Source: Corynebacterium kroppenstedtii DSM 44385
Lineage (GTDB): Bacteria; Actinomycetota; Actinomycetes; Mycobacteriales; Mycobacteriaceae
Direction of reading: 5' to 3'
DNA: 64,000 nt
Assembly (NCBI RefSeq): GCF_000023145.1
Contig: NC_012704.1
Coordinates: 2,294,001-2,358,000 of the forward strand
Part shown: piece by piece, positions 17,390-26,055 of the stretch
Position numbering within the stretch: the stretch's first letter is position 1
Layout: each line of letters opens with the position of its first letter
Translations under genes and position numbers: made by a program
The notes under the pieces: generated by a model
What the model was told of the DNA's origin: nothing
The model's input: the letters and a program-made list of their open reading frames with translations, nothing else
Databases searched by the model: none

Positions 17390-18805
17390 ATGTTCTCTGG
17401 TTTTTACGGCTCCCCCGTTTCACGCAGGCGATTCCTCACCACAACAGCTGCCGCAGTCCTCGCGGCCGGGACACTCGCCGGCACCACGCTCGTCACCGGA
17501 AGCGGCACAGCAGCCGCCGGAGACGCACCGCACCCCAAGACATTCCTCCGCACCGGGCAGCCCGGTGAACAGGGCCTCTTCCACTGGGGCGTCGCCACCT
17601 CTGGTTTCCAGGTCGAAGGCGACAATCGCGACAGCAACTGGAGCCGCTACGCCACCGATCCGAAGGATCCCGACGTGGACCCCGTCGGCAATGCTGCAGA
17701 CTTCCGCCACCGCTACAAGGAAGACATCGCCAACGCAGCGTCGCTCGGTGTTAACACGTTCCGGTTCGGCGTCGAGTGGGCGCGCATCGAGCCGCACCCC
17801 GGGCAGTTCGACCAAAAAGAAATCGCGTACTACGACGACGTCGTCAAGGAAATCCGGTCCCATGGCATGGTGCCCATGATCACCATGATGCACTACGTCT
17901 ACCCCGGGTGGGTCGAAGATAACGGCGGCATTACCAGCGACTATGCCGCGGAGCACTTCCAGGAATACGCCAACTTCATCACGGACCGGTGGGGTGGCAA
18001 TGACACCATGTGGATCACGCTCAACGAGCCGTTCGTGTTCTTCGGGCACGACGTCGAGATCGGCATTGCGCAGGCCACTGACCTGCCGAAATACCTTGAC
18101 ACCATCGTCCGGCTAAACAAGATCGGGCACGACGCGGCACACAAGGCCGATCCGAAGGCCCAGACAGGCACGAACTACGCATTCCTGCCGACTATCGCCC
18201 CCGTGCAGCGCGAAATCCTGCAGAAACGCGTCGAGCCCGACGTCGACTTTGTCGGGATCGACTTCTACTACAGCGTGTCCGCCTCGAACCTCAGCGCGAT
18301 TAACGCCGCATTCGGGGACTTCGCCAAGGTCACCCCGGAACCCGAGGGCATTTACTACGCGCTCCACCAGTACCACGAACTGTTCCCGACGAAACCGCTG
18401 TACATCGTGGAAAACGGTATGCCCACCGACAACGGCGCACCACGGCCCGACGGGTACGAACGCGGGGACTACCTGCACGACACCGTGTACTGGCTCCAGC
18501 GCGCCAAGGCCGACGGCATCCCGCTCATCGGATACAACCACTGGTCGCTCGTCGACAATTACGAGTGGGGCGATTACAGCTCGCGGTTCGGGCTGTGGAC
18601 CATCAACATCAAGGACGATCCCACGCTGAAGCGCACGCCGACGCCGGCCATCGATACGTACCGGGACATCATCGCCAACGACGGAGTTCGGCCCGACGCG
18701 AAGCTCAACCACGGGCCGTCCGTGTGCTCCTTCGACGCGCTCCCCTCGTCATGCACCAAGCCTGCCGACCCGAATGGGCCGCGGGAACCGCTACTAGCTA
18801 AATAA
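17390..18805 (+). CDS. Tat-exported GH1 beta-glucosidase-like glycosidase
   Basis: A 471-residue glycoside hydrolase family 1 protein. The N-terminus carries a twin-arginine signal (SRRRFLTTTAAAVLAAG), so it is exported folded. The acid/base glutamate is in TLNEP (Glu 213) and the nucleophile in IVENG (Glu 341). The barrel opens with FHWGVATSGFQVEGD, and the C-terminal NHWSLVDNYEWGDY motif is intact. It should hydrolyse beta-linked glycosides with retention outside the membrane. Most bacterial GH1 enzymes are cytosolic, so export is notable. A Cys-containing tail follows the barrel. It precedes the secreted lipase, 120 bases away. Confidence 0.92.
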   Translation: MFSGFYGSPVSRRRFLTTTAAAVLAAGTLAGTTLVTGSGTAAAGDAPHPKTFLRTGQPGEQGLFHWGVATSGFQVEGDNRDSNWSRYATDPKDPDVDPVGNAADFRHRYKEDIANAASLGVNTFRFGVEWARIEPHPGQFDQKEIAYYDDVVKEIRSHGMVPMITMMHYVYPGWVEDNGGITSDYAAEHFQEYANFITDRWGGNDTMWITLNEPFVFFGHDVEIGIAQATDLPKYLDTIVRLNKIGHDAAHKADPKAQTGTNYAFLPTIAPVQREILQKRVEPDVDFVGIDFYYSVSASNLSAINAAFGDFAKVTPEPEGIYYALHQYHELFPTKPLYIVENGMPTDNGAPRPDGYERGDYLHDTVYWLQRAKADGIPLIGYNHWSLVDNYEWGDYSSRFGLWTINIKDDPTLKRTPTPAIDTYRDIIANDGVRPDAKLNHGPSVCSFDALPSSCTKPADPNGPREPLLAK

Positions 18806-18925
18806 CCGCCGGCCAGGTGTTGACCCTGGCTGCGTCGGCTTGTGCCGCGCTGCCTGGCCATCTCGAACTGAGTCGCACCGGCCGAGCCTCCCATCCTCCC
18901 TGTTTCCTGAAAGCGACAAACTCCC

Positions 18926-19882
18926 ATGTCACTCACGCATGCCCTTGCGACCAGTGTCGCAGGCGTATTCGCCGCAGCGGTGATCGCTGCATCGCCAGCA
19001 CCAGCGTTCGCTGGTGACGCGCAGACCACAACGCCAGAACCGTCCCACTACCTGGGCAGCGCGCCCACCGTCGAAAAGTTCGACTGGGGGAACGACCCCA
19101 CCTGTGTACCTGCGCCCGAGAACCCCAACCCCGTCGTCCTCGTCCCGGGAACGTGGGCCGGAGCGCACGATATGGCCCCGCTGGGAACGTACCTGCACGA
19201 CCGCGGTTACTGCGTCTACTCCCTCACCTACGGCATAGATAACAGCTCGATCAGCGGAAAAGCCATGAAAATTAAGGGCGCGATCACTTCGCACCCCGCC
19301 GGTGGGCTGGGAGACATGTACGCCTCCACCGACCAGCTACACGACTTCGTGCACAATGTCGCGACCAATACCGACGCGGGAGCGGCCGCCGGGAAAGTCG
19401 ATGTTGTCGCCCACTCACAAGGTGGGGCTATAACCCGCATGATGCTTAACGAATACGGGGCCGAGGAGGTCTCGCACGTCGTCACCCTGTCCGGGACCAA
19501 CCACGGAACGACGGAACTCGGTGTTTCTGCTCTCCAGCCGAACCGCGACCCGCTGCTGAGCACCGCGGGCAACAACATTCTGGGTACAGCTCCGTTGCAG
19601 CAAGTGACCGACTCTGATGTCGTTGCGCACCTGAACAGCATTCCGGACACCGAGCCCGGGGTCGATTACACAGTTATTGCCACCGAAACGGACATCGCGT
19701 CCACCCCGCCAAAAGCCGGGTATCTCACCGCCGGACCCGGGGCGACCGTGCAGAACGTCATGATCCAAGACGTCTGCCACGTCGGCCTCTACTACAGCCA
19801 CGACGACATGCGGGACAAAGCCCCAAGCCACGAACTTGTCGATCACGCGCTCTCTGGGCGCGCCGTGCAGTGCACGTCATAG
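18926..19882 (+). CDS. Secreted lipase/esterase, alpha/beta hydrolase
   Basis: A 318-residue exported lipase of the bacterial class 2/EstA type. The signal peptide ends near AFAGD (residue 30). The oxyanion region is VLVPGTWAGAHDM, the nucleophile elbow AHSQGG has Ser at about 164, and the catalytic His is in VCHVGLYYSHDD near residue 284. Cysteines at the ends suggest disulfides. It should cleave triacylglycerols or shorter esters outside the cell. It probably follows the GH1 gene in one transcript. Its last six bases overlap the stop region of the convergent small membrane protein. Confidence 0.88.
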   Translation: MSLTHALATSVAGVFAAAVIAASPAPAFAGDAQTTTPEPSHYLGSAPTVEKFDWGNDPTCVPAPENPNPVVLVPGTWAGAHDMAPLGTYLHDRGYCVYSLTYGIDNSSISGKAMKIKGAITSHPAGGLGDMYASTDQLHDFVHNVATNTDAGAAAGKVDVVAHSQGGAITRMMLNEYGAEEVSHVVTLSGTNHGTTELGVSALQPNRDPLLSTAGNNILGTAPLQQVTDSDVVAHLNSIPDTEPGVDYTVIATETDIASTPPKAGYLTAGPGATVQNVMIQDVCHVGLYYSHDDMRDKAPSHELVDHALSGRAVQCTS

Positions 19883-20206
19883 AGACTTCACCATGTCGTT
19901 AGCGTTGGTTAGCGTCAGCCGCGGGTAACGCTCCCGCAGGGCTTTCACCGCTGCGACATGGTCTTTTTCATCCCGTACCTTGGTGATATGCGCGATATCG
20001 TCGGCGGTGAGGTCAGGTTTGAAGTCTGGGTCGGTGCCCCCAGCTGGCGCCAGAAAATCCGCTAATGCGTAGCAGACAAGGCACGCCGAGCTCAGATACA
20101 CGCACCACGCGGTAACGGACGTCCAGCTATCAGCGTCCGACAAAATTACGCAATTCATGAGGAAAATAAAAAAGATGAAAAAGAAATCCGACGTGCGGTG
20201 CCTCAT
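19877..20206 (-). CDS. Small membrane protein with L7/L12-like C-terminal segment
   Basis: A 109-residue protein starting at ATG 20206 after gagga. Two hydrophobic segments lie at residues 8-25 and 33-57. A soluble tail follows, whose end (VAAVKALRERYPRLTLTNAN) resembles the C-terminal helix-turn pattern of ribosomal protein bL12 seen in several actinobacterial small membrane proteins. The tail faces the cytoplasm if the N-terminus is in. Function is unknown. It is convergent with the lipase gene, with a 6-base overlap, and may share a transcript direction with topA. Confidence 0.65.
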   Translation of the reverse strand: MRHRTSDFFFIFFIFLMNCVILSDADSWTSVTAWCVYLSSACLVCYALADFLAPAGGTDPDFKPDLTADDIAHITKVRDEKDHVAAVKALRERYPRLTLTNANDMVKSL

Positions 20207-20335
20207 GAAAATATCCTCTCTGGCCGGCAGCACAGGTGCAACACCACACTAAACATGGGTGTCCCACCCAAATTAGCTATCAATAGCTAGAAAAGATCGC
20301 GTCACCGGAAAGATCGGCATCTGAAAAGGACGAAC

Positions 20336-23299
20336 CTACGACTTCACCGTTTTCTTCGCAGGCGATTTCTTCGACGTCTTCTTAGAAGCCTTAGAGGTGG
20401 ACTTCCGGCCCGACTTCTTCGTCGACTTCCTCGTGCCTTTCTTCGAGGACTTCTTCTTCGCACCGCCATTAGCCGCTTCCTTGGCGCGACGCTCCGACAA
20501 TAACTCACATGCCCGAGCATCCGTCATGGCCTCCGGAGTATCACCACGGCGCAAGCTCGCGTTGGTCTCACCATCCGTCACATAGGGGCCAAAACGCCCC
20601 TCCTTGACGGTCATTGGCTTGCCCGACACGTCATTGTCGCCCAGCTGCTTCAGCGGAGGCTTCGCCGCAGCACGCCCACGGCGCTTCGGCTCGGCGTAAA
20701 TGCGACGCGCCTCGTCGAGAGTAATAGTGAAAATCTGCTCCTCATTAGCCAATGAACGCGAATCCGTCCCCTTCTTCAGGTACGGACCATACCGGCCATT
20801 CTGAGCCGTAATAACCTCACCGTCCGACGGATCCACACCGACTTCGCGGGGCAAACTCATCAGCTTCAAAGCCTCATCCAACGTCACCGTCGAGGGCTCC
20901 ATGCCGCTAAACAACGACGCCGTCTTCGGCTTCAGCATCTCCGTGACCAGCTCGTTGACGCGCTTCTCGCGTTTCTTCGCCGCCGTTTTCGTCTCACGGT
21001 TCAGCGGCTTCTTGCCCTCCGCCTTGCGGGCCTCATCATCGGCATCCCACTCGGCGTCGACGGTCTCCAAGGCTTTTGCCTCAGCCTTCTCGCGCTCATC
21101 GTCACGAACAAGCTCCGTGACGTACGGGCCATAACGCCCCTCTTTCGCCACAACCATCCGGCCGTTGGCGGGGTTCTCTCCCAGCTCACGGCCCGTCGGT
21201 GGCGTCGCCAAGAGTTTCTCCGCCAAGGCAAGGTCCAGCTCATCCGGGGTCACCGTGTCGGGCAAGTTCGCGCGTTGAGGCTCGTCGCTGCCCGCGGGCG
21301 TGCGCTCCAGGTACGGCCCGTAGCGGCCGACGCGCACGACAATCGGGTTGCCGTCCTCGTCGTCGAACATGTGAAGCGAGTTCACCGCGCGGGCATCGAT
21401 GGTCTCCAGGTTGCCGCCGACAAGGTGCTTCAAGCCACCCAGGCGGGCGATCGTCTCCGCCTTCGCGCTCGACGCACCGTCGTCACCATAATAAAAGCCC
21501 TCTAACCAGTGCGAACGATCCTCGGAACCGTTCGCGATGGAGTCCAGCACATCCTCCATCGACGAGGTGAAATCGTAATCAATCAGCGAACCGAAGTTCT
21601 GCTCAAGGAGCCCGACGACAGCGAACGCCACCCACGACGGCACCAACGCATTGCCGCGCGAATACACATAGCCGCGATCCTGGATTGTCTTAATAATCGA
21701 CGCATACGTCGACGGGCGGCCAATGCCCAAGTCCTCCATCTTCTTCACCAAGCTCGCCTCAGTGTAGCGAGCCGGCGGAGTGGTCGAGTGGCCATCAGCC
21801 TCAATATCGGTCGCGGTCAGGCCCTGGCCCTCGGTCAGAACCGGCAACCGCTTCTCCGCGTCGTCGGCAACATTGCGGCCATCGGCAGTGCGGGAGACCT
21901 CCACGTAGGCCTTCAAAAAGCCGGGGAAGGTAATGGTGCGGCCCGTCGCCGTGAAGACACAATCGCGGCCATCCGTAGACTCGCCCGCCACGAACACCTT
22001 CATCGACGTGCCTTTCGCGTCGGCCATTTGCGACGCGACCGTCCGCTGCCAAATCAGCTCATAGAGCTTGAATTCCTCCGCGTCCAGCTGGCCACCCAAC
22101 TGGCCCGGAGTGGCAAACGACTCGCCGGCAGGGCGGATAGCCTCGTGCGCCTCCTGCGAGTTCTTGACCTTACGGGAATACTGACGCGGGGCACTTGCCA
22201 CGTACTTCGCGCCGTACAGCTCCCTAGCCTGCGCACGAGCAGCATTAATGCCCGACTCCGACAATGTCGTCGAGTCCGTACGCATATACGTAATGTGGCC
22301 GTTCTCATACAACCGCTGCGCGATGCGCATTGTCCGCTCAGAGGTGTAATGCAGCTTGCGGCCGGCCTCCTGCTGGAGCGTCGACGTCATAAACGGAGGA
22401 TACGGGCGACGCGTGTATGGCTTCTCCTCGACGGACCGCACCGACATCGCCGCACCGGACAGCTGGTCAGCCAGGTCCTTGGCGGCTTTTTCGTCGAGAG
22501 CGACGGCCTTCGACTTCAGCTGGCCGTCGTCGTTAAAGTCCCGGCCCTGGGCGACGCGCTGACCATCGATTTCCGCCAGCCGAGCGGGGAAGGAGCGCGG
22601 CTCACCCGACGCGGTGTCGGCGCCCGCAGTGGAGGAACCCGGCGTACTAGCGTCGGCACCCGAACGAAGAGCAAACGTACCCGTCAAATCCCAATAATCG
22701 GCGGAGGTAAACGCGATACGATCCCGCTCACGCTCCACAATGACGCGCGTAGCCACCGACTGCACGCGGCCGGCGGACAGGCGCGGCATGACCTTCTTCC
22801 ACAACACCGGCGAGATCTCGTACCCATACAACCGGTCCAGCACACGGCGAGTTTCCTGAGCATTGACCAGATTCTGATCCAGCTCACGGGTATGCTTTGC
22901 CGCTTCCAGAATCGCCGGCTTCGTGATCTCATGGAACACCATGCGGCGCACCGGCACCTTGGGCTTCAACACCTGCAGAAGGTGCCACGCAATAGCCTCG
23001 CCCTCGCGGTCGGGGTCTGTGGCCAGGTACAGCTCATCAACCTGCTTCAGCTTGGCTTTGAGGTCCGCGACTTTTTTCTTTTTGTCCTGGTTAACCACAT
23101 AAAGGGGAGCGAAATCGTTCTCGACGTCGACACCCAACCGCGCCCACGGTTTCTTCTTATACTTCGCGGGCACATCGGCTGCACCCCTCGGCAGGTCGCG
23201 GATATGGCCCACGGAGGCCTCCACGATGTAATCCGAACCAAGGTACGGCTGTATCTTTCGAGCCTTCGTCGCCGACTCCACAATGACCAGCCGTTTCAC
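20336..23299 (-). CDS. topA: DNA topoisomerase I
   Basis: A type IA topoisomerase of about 987 residues that relaxes negative supercoils. The Toprim domain is seen at VIVESATKARKI and DPDREGEA, the active tyrosine in ITYMRTDST. The C-terminal part has repeated zinc-free topo domains, each with G-R-[YF]-G-P-Y (four copies). A lysine/serine tail of about 45 residues follows, as in other actinobacteria, where it adds DNA binding. I place the start at GTG 23299 because ggag lies five bases upstream and the protein then begins MKRLVIVES; an alternative GTG at 23356 adds 19 residues. Confidence 0.95.
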   Translation of the reverse strand: MKRLVIVESATKARKIQPYLGSDYIVEASVGHIRDLPRGAADVPAKYKKKPWARLGVDVENDFAPLYVVNQDKKKKVADLKAKLKQVDELYLATDPDREGEAIAWHLLQVLKPKVPVRRMVFHEITKPAILEAAKHTRELDQNLVNAQETRRVLDRLYGYEISPVLWKKVMPRLSAGRVQSVATRVIVERERDRIAFTSADYWDLTGTFALRSGADASTPGSSTAGADTASGEPRSFPARLAEIDGQRVAQGRDFNDDGQLKSKAVALDEKAAKDLADQLSGAAMSVRSVEEKPYTRRPYPPFMTSTLQQEAGRKLHYTSERTMRIAQRLYENGHITYMRTDSTTLSESGINAARAQARELYGAKYVASAPRQYSRKVKNSQEAHEAIRPAGESFATPGQLGGQLDAEEFKLYELIWQRTVASQMADAKGTSMKVFVAGESTDGRDCVFTATGRTITFPGFLKAYVEVSRTADGRNVADDAEKRLPVLTEGQGLTATDIEADGHSTTPPARYTEASLVKKMEDLGIGRPSTYASIIKTIQDRGYVYSRGNALVPSWVAFAVVGLLEQNFGSLIDYDFTSSMEDVLDSIANGSEDRSHWLEGFYYGDDGASSAKAETIARLGGLKHLVGGNLETIDARAVNSLHMFDDEDGNPIVVRVGRYGPYLERTPAGSDEPQRANLPDTVTPDELDLALAEKLLATPPTGRELGENPANGRMVVAKEGRYGPYVTELVRDDEREKAEAKALETVDAEWDADDEARKAEGKKPLNRETKTAAKKREKRVNELVTEMLKPKTASLFSGMEPSTVTLDEALKLMSLPREVGVDPSDGEVITAQNGRYGPYLKKGTDSRSLANEEQIFTITLDEARRIYAEPKRRGRAAAKPPLKQLGDNDVSGKPMTVKEGRFGPYVTDGETNASLRRGDTPEAMTDARACELLSERRAKEAANGGAKKKSSKKGTRKSTKKSGRKSTSKASKKTSKKSPAKKTVKS

Positions 23300-23508
23300 A
23301 CCGTCTCCTTCGGCGCTACCAGATGCTGCCACGTTGGGTTCTCGCCTTCCCTTCACACAAGCCCATCACAATGCTCCGAACCAAAGCTAGGCCACATACT
23401 CACCATGAGCTGACCACGATCGCAACTGGGCGTTTCCGTGCCACCTTAGACCATGCACTATAGACAAACGCAAAATTACATATGCAAACCACGTAAAGGG
23501 GGTAAAAA

Positions 23509-23542
23509 AGCCCTTCCACCGATGACAACCAGTGGAAGGGCT
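23509..23542 (-). terminator. Rho-independent terminator of cspA
   Basis: An 11-bp stem (agcccttccac with gtggaagggct) is followed on the minus strand by a run of six T. It lies 70 bases after the cspA stop and separates cspA from topA. The gap 23300-23611 otherwise contains the topA promoter region and no gene. Confidence 0.93.
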
Positions 23543-23611
23543 GATTTTTATAGTCGACATCGCACGCCATCAGTCATGGCAGTGATCCGGTGAGGACTTA
23601 CTAGTGAGTTC

Positions 23612-23815
23612 TTAGAGAGCGCGAACGTGCTGAGCCTGAGGGCCCTTAGCACCTTCACCAATCTCGAACTCGACCTTCTGATTTTCCTCCAAGGTGCGGA
23701 AGCCGCTTCCCTGGATCTCCGTGTAGTGGACGAAGACGTCCTGCGAGCCGTCTTCCGGAGCGATGAAGCCGAAGCCCTTCTCCGCGTTGAACCACTTCAC
23801 AGTTCCCTGTGCCAT
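23612..23815 (-). CDS. cspA: Cold shock protein
   Basis: A 67-residue single cold-shock domain. RNP1 is KGFGFI and RNP2 is VFVHY. It begins [10 protein letters not shown] at 23815. Such proteins bind single-stranded RNA and DNA and melt mRNA structure; whether this one is cold induced cannot be said. Downstream is its own terminator and then topA, the conserved corynebacterial order. Confidence 0.95.
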   Translation of the reverse strand: MAQGTVKWFNAEKGFGFIAPEDGSQDVFVHYTEIQGSGFRTLEENQKVEFEIGEGAKGPQAQHVRAL

Positions 23816-24147
23816 ACCTTGTACCCAATTTCTATCGTGCAGCAAAACGACAACCAAACTCAACGATTATCGTCGAAGACCAAGCGTACTCGATCTATTT
23901 CAATGCAGCCACGTGTGGCTAGCCGGGGTCATACTTGCCGACGAAATAGGCAGGTCAGTGGGTAAGCGTTCTGTTCATTGGTGACGCATCTGCCCGCAAC
24001 CCCTCCCCATTGACCATTATTTTTACTATGCTCATAGGCGCTTAATGTAGCCATACTGAGTAATTGGCGCTGAGTACGTTGGCCTGGCGCTGTTTGGCTC
24101 GATTTCAAATGGCTTGGCTCTCTCCCCATCCACCCGAAAGCTCCCCT
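23816..24147. other. 332-base gap between divergent cspA and hydrolase
   Basis: This holds the cspA leader, which is long as is usual for cold-shock genes, and the promoter of the secreted hydrolase. No small gene, repeat or hairpin stood out. Confidence 0.5.
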
Positions 24148-25980
24148 ATGACAACACACCGCAGCCCGTACGCACGCTTTAACCAGCGACGGTCCACGCA
24201 CCGGAAACCTGGTTTTCCTGGTTTTTCCGGCTTTTCCGGCAGCGTCCCTTCCAAAACAATCGCCGCCACTGTCATGGCCGCGACGCTCATTCTTTCCGCA
24301 CCTGGCCTTGCGCACGCTGGCCCGTACCCGCACCCCACGCCGCAGGATTCTGCAACCGCGCCGACTGTGCCGTCGGATGGAGCGTCGGATACGGCGAAGC
24401 CCGAGGACAATCCCGCAGCTCAAAAGCTGAAGTGGGGGCCGTGCCCGCCCGGCAGCATGACAGTTGAGCGAGCACAATGCGCCACCATTACCGTCCCCAA
24501 GGACTACGCCTATCCCGACGTCGGAAATATTGAGCTCACCATGAGCAAGATCCCGGCCAAGGGGACCAAGAAGGGCACGATCGCGGGGAATATCGGCGGG
24601 CCTGGGCTTGACGCGCTCGCGATGTTCACTGACAAGGCACCGCAAAACAAGAGTGCCGAGCATATTCAGATGCCTACCGACGTGCTCGAGCATTACGACC
24701 TGGTTGCCGTCGAACCACGAGGGCTGACTTTTGGTACGCCACTCGAATGTGACGAAGGGCTACTGGAATCACTCGTTCCCGGCGGGAGCAATCTGTACCG
24801 GGCATGTCAGCGTACGCAGCCCGGGTATGTCGATACCATCACCACTGAAAGCACGGCGCGTGACCTGGAGGAAGCGCGGAAAGCCCTGGGCGAAGACAAG
24901 CTCAATCTTTACGGGGTGTCCTACGGGGGCCTTCTCATGGCGACCTACGCCACACTGTTCCCCGAGCACACCAACAAAATGGTGCTCGATTCCAGCATGT
25001 CGCCTAATGACGCGTGGTTCGGGCTCGGTGGGAGCCGCATCAAAATCCGAAAAGAAGCGATGAACGCTTTCTTCGATTGGATTGCTCAGAATGACGATAA
25101 ATATCACTTAGGAAAGACGCCTCGCGAAGTGTACAAATCTTTCACTCGGGTGATTAAAGCGACATATAACGTGACTCCTCCGCTGACGCCGCCGCCAGCT
25201 AACCGCGACGACGTCAGCGCCGTGCCCGACGACTACGCCGACAGTGCCGTCAAACTGTTGAGTGCCGTCGACTATGTCTACTGGAGATCACACACATTCA
25301 CTGAGTCTTTTGACCTTCTGAAGCGCTTCGGCGCTCAGCAAGCACTTTCTCCGCTGGGTGAAGCTCTCTATTCCCAGCAATCGTGGCCCGATACCGCGGC
25401 TGCAATTGCAGAAAGCGCTTCCTCAGACCCCATCAGGCCGCTCGATGAAATCTTGGTGGAGAAGGAAAAGGAGCGAACACCTGAGCTGGCCAAGTTAGAG
25501 GAAATGGCCAAGAAGAAGGCAGAAGAGGCAGATAACTCGGATTCAGATGAAAGTGATGCTGAGGATGAGATGCTAAAGAACATCTTTATGCAGCAAATCC
25601 AAATGGGGTTGGTGAACCAAACCATTATGTGCAATGAAAATGCCAACCCTCCGGCTCGGAGCGAATATATTCCTTCGCTGATTAACCAGTACACGGGTGG
25701 AGATCAATTCGTTGCCGTCGACCAAATGATCGCCAGCGGACAAGAATGCGACGGGTGGCCCCATAACAAACCGATCATGAAGGTCAATGGGGATAAATTG
25801 GCCGTCAAGCCGCTCAACCTGGGCTACGACAAGGACACGGCGGTGACACCTCACGGCGCTCCCGAGATGCGTGACGCCATGGGCGGCACTTTGCACACCT
25901 TCAAGGGCTACAGCCACGGTGTTCTTGGCGGCAACGCGGCCGACGCGGCGGACATCGTATCCGAGTATTTCAAAGACTAG
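24148..25980 (+). CDS. Secreted TAP-like alpha/beta hydrolase (peptidase family S33)
   Basis: A 610-residue exported hydrolase resembling actinobacterial tripeptidyl aminopeptidases. The Tat- or Sec-type signal ends near LAHAGPYP. The conserved start of the fold is CPPGSMTVERAQCATITVP, the oxyanion loop GNIGGPG, and the nucleophile elbow YGVSYGG. The C-terminal TAP domain has the expected His in YSHGVLGG. A charged insert of about 45 residues (EKEKERTPELAKLEE, then Asp/Ser-rich) interrupts the fold and is probably surface exposed. The ATG at 24148 is preferred because the signal peptide fits it; the ribosome site is weak. It may trim peptides or esters at the cell surface. Confidence 0.82.
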   Translation: MTTHRSPYARFNQRRSTHRKPGFPGFSGFSGSVPSKTIAATVMAATLILSAPGLAHAGPYPHPTPQDSATAPTVPSDGASDTAKPEDNPAAQKLKWGPCPPGSMTVERAQCATITVPKDYAYPDVGNIELTMSKIPAKGTKKGTIAGNIGGPGLDALAMFTDKAPQNKSAEHIQMPTDVLEHYDLVAVEPRGLTFGTPLECDEGLLESLVPGGSNLYRACQRTQPGYVDTITTESTARDLEEARKALGEDKLNLYGVSYGGLLMATYATLFPEHTNKMVLDSSMSPNDAWFGLGGSRIKIRKEAMNAFFDWIAQNDDKYHLGKTPREVYKSFTRVIKATYNVTPPLTPPPANRDDVSAVPDDYADSAVKLLSAVDYVYWRSHTFTESFDLLKRFGAQQALSPLGEALYSQQSWPDTAAAIAESASSDPIRPLDEILVEKEKERTPELAKLEEMAKKKAEEADNSDSDESDAEDEMLKNIFMQQIQMGLVNQTIMCNENANPPARSEYIPSLINQYTGGDQFVAVDQMIASGQECDGWPHNKPIMKVNGDKLAVKPLNLGYDKDTAVTPHGAPEMRDAMGGTLHTFKGYSHGVLGGNAADAADIVSEYFKD

Positions 25981-26055
25981 AATTCAGCCTTTAGCCCTAG
26001 GCATTGTCTTTGGATTAGTTGGTCGACAAATTACTCTGCGGGTGGTTTCTTCTCG

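Noticed and set aside
21509-23413. Long open frame (634 codons) on the plus strand opposite topA
   Set aside because: It mirrors topA in a G/C-rich genome, is rich in Arg/His/Leu without any domain, and topA itself is certain.
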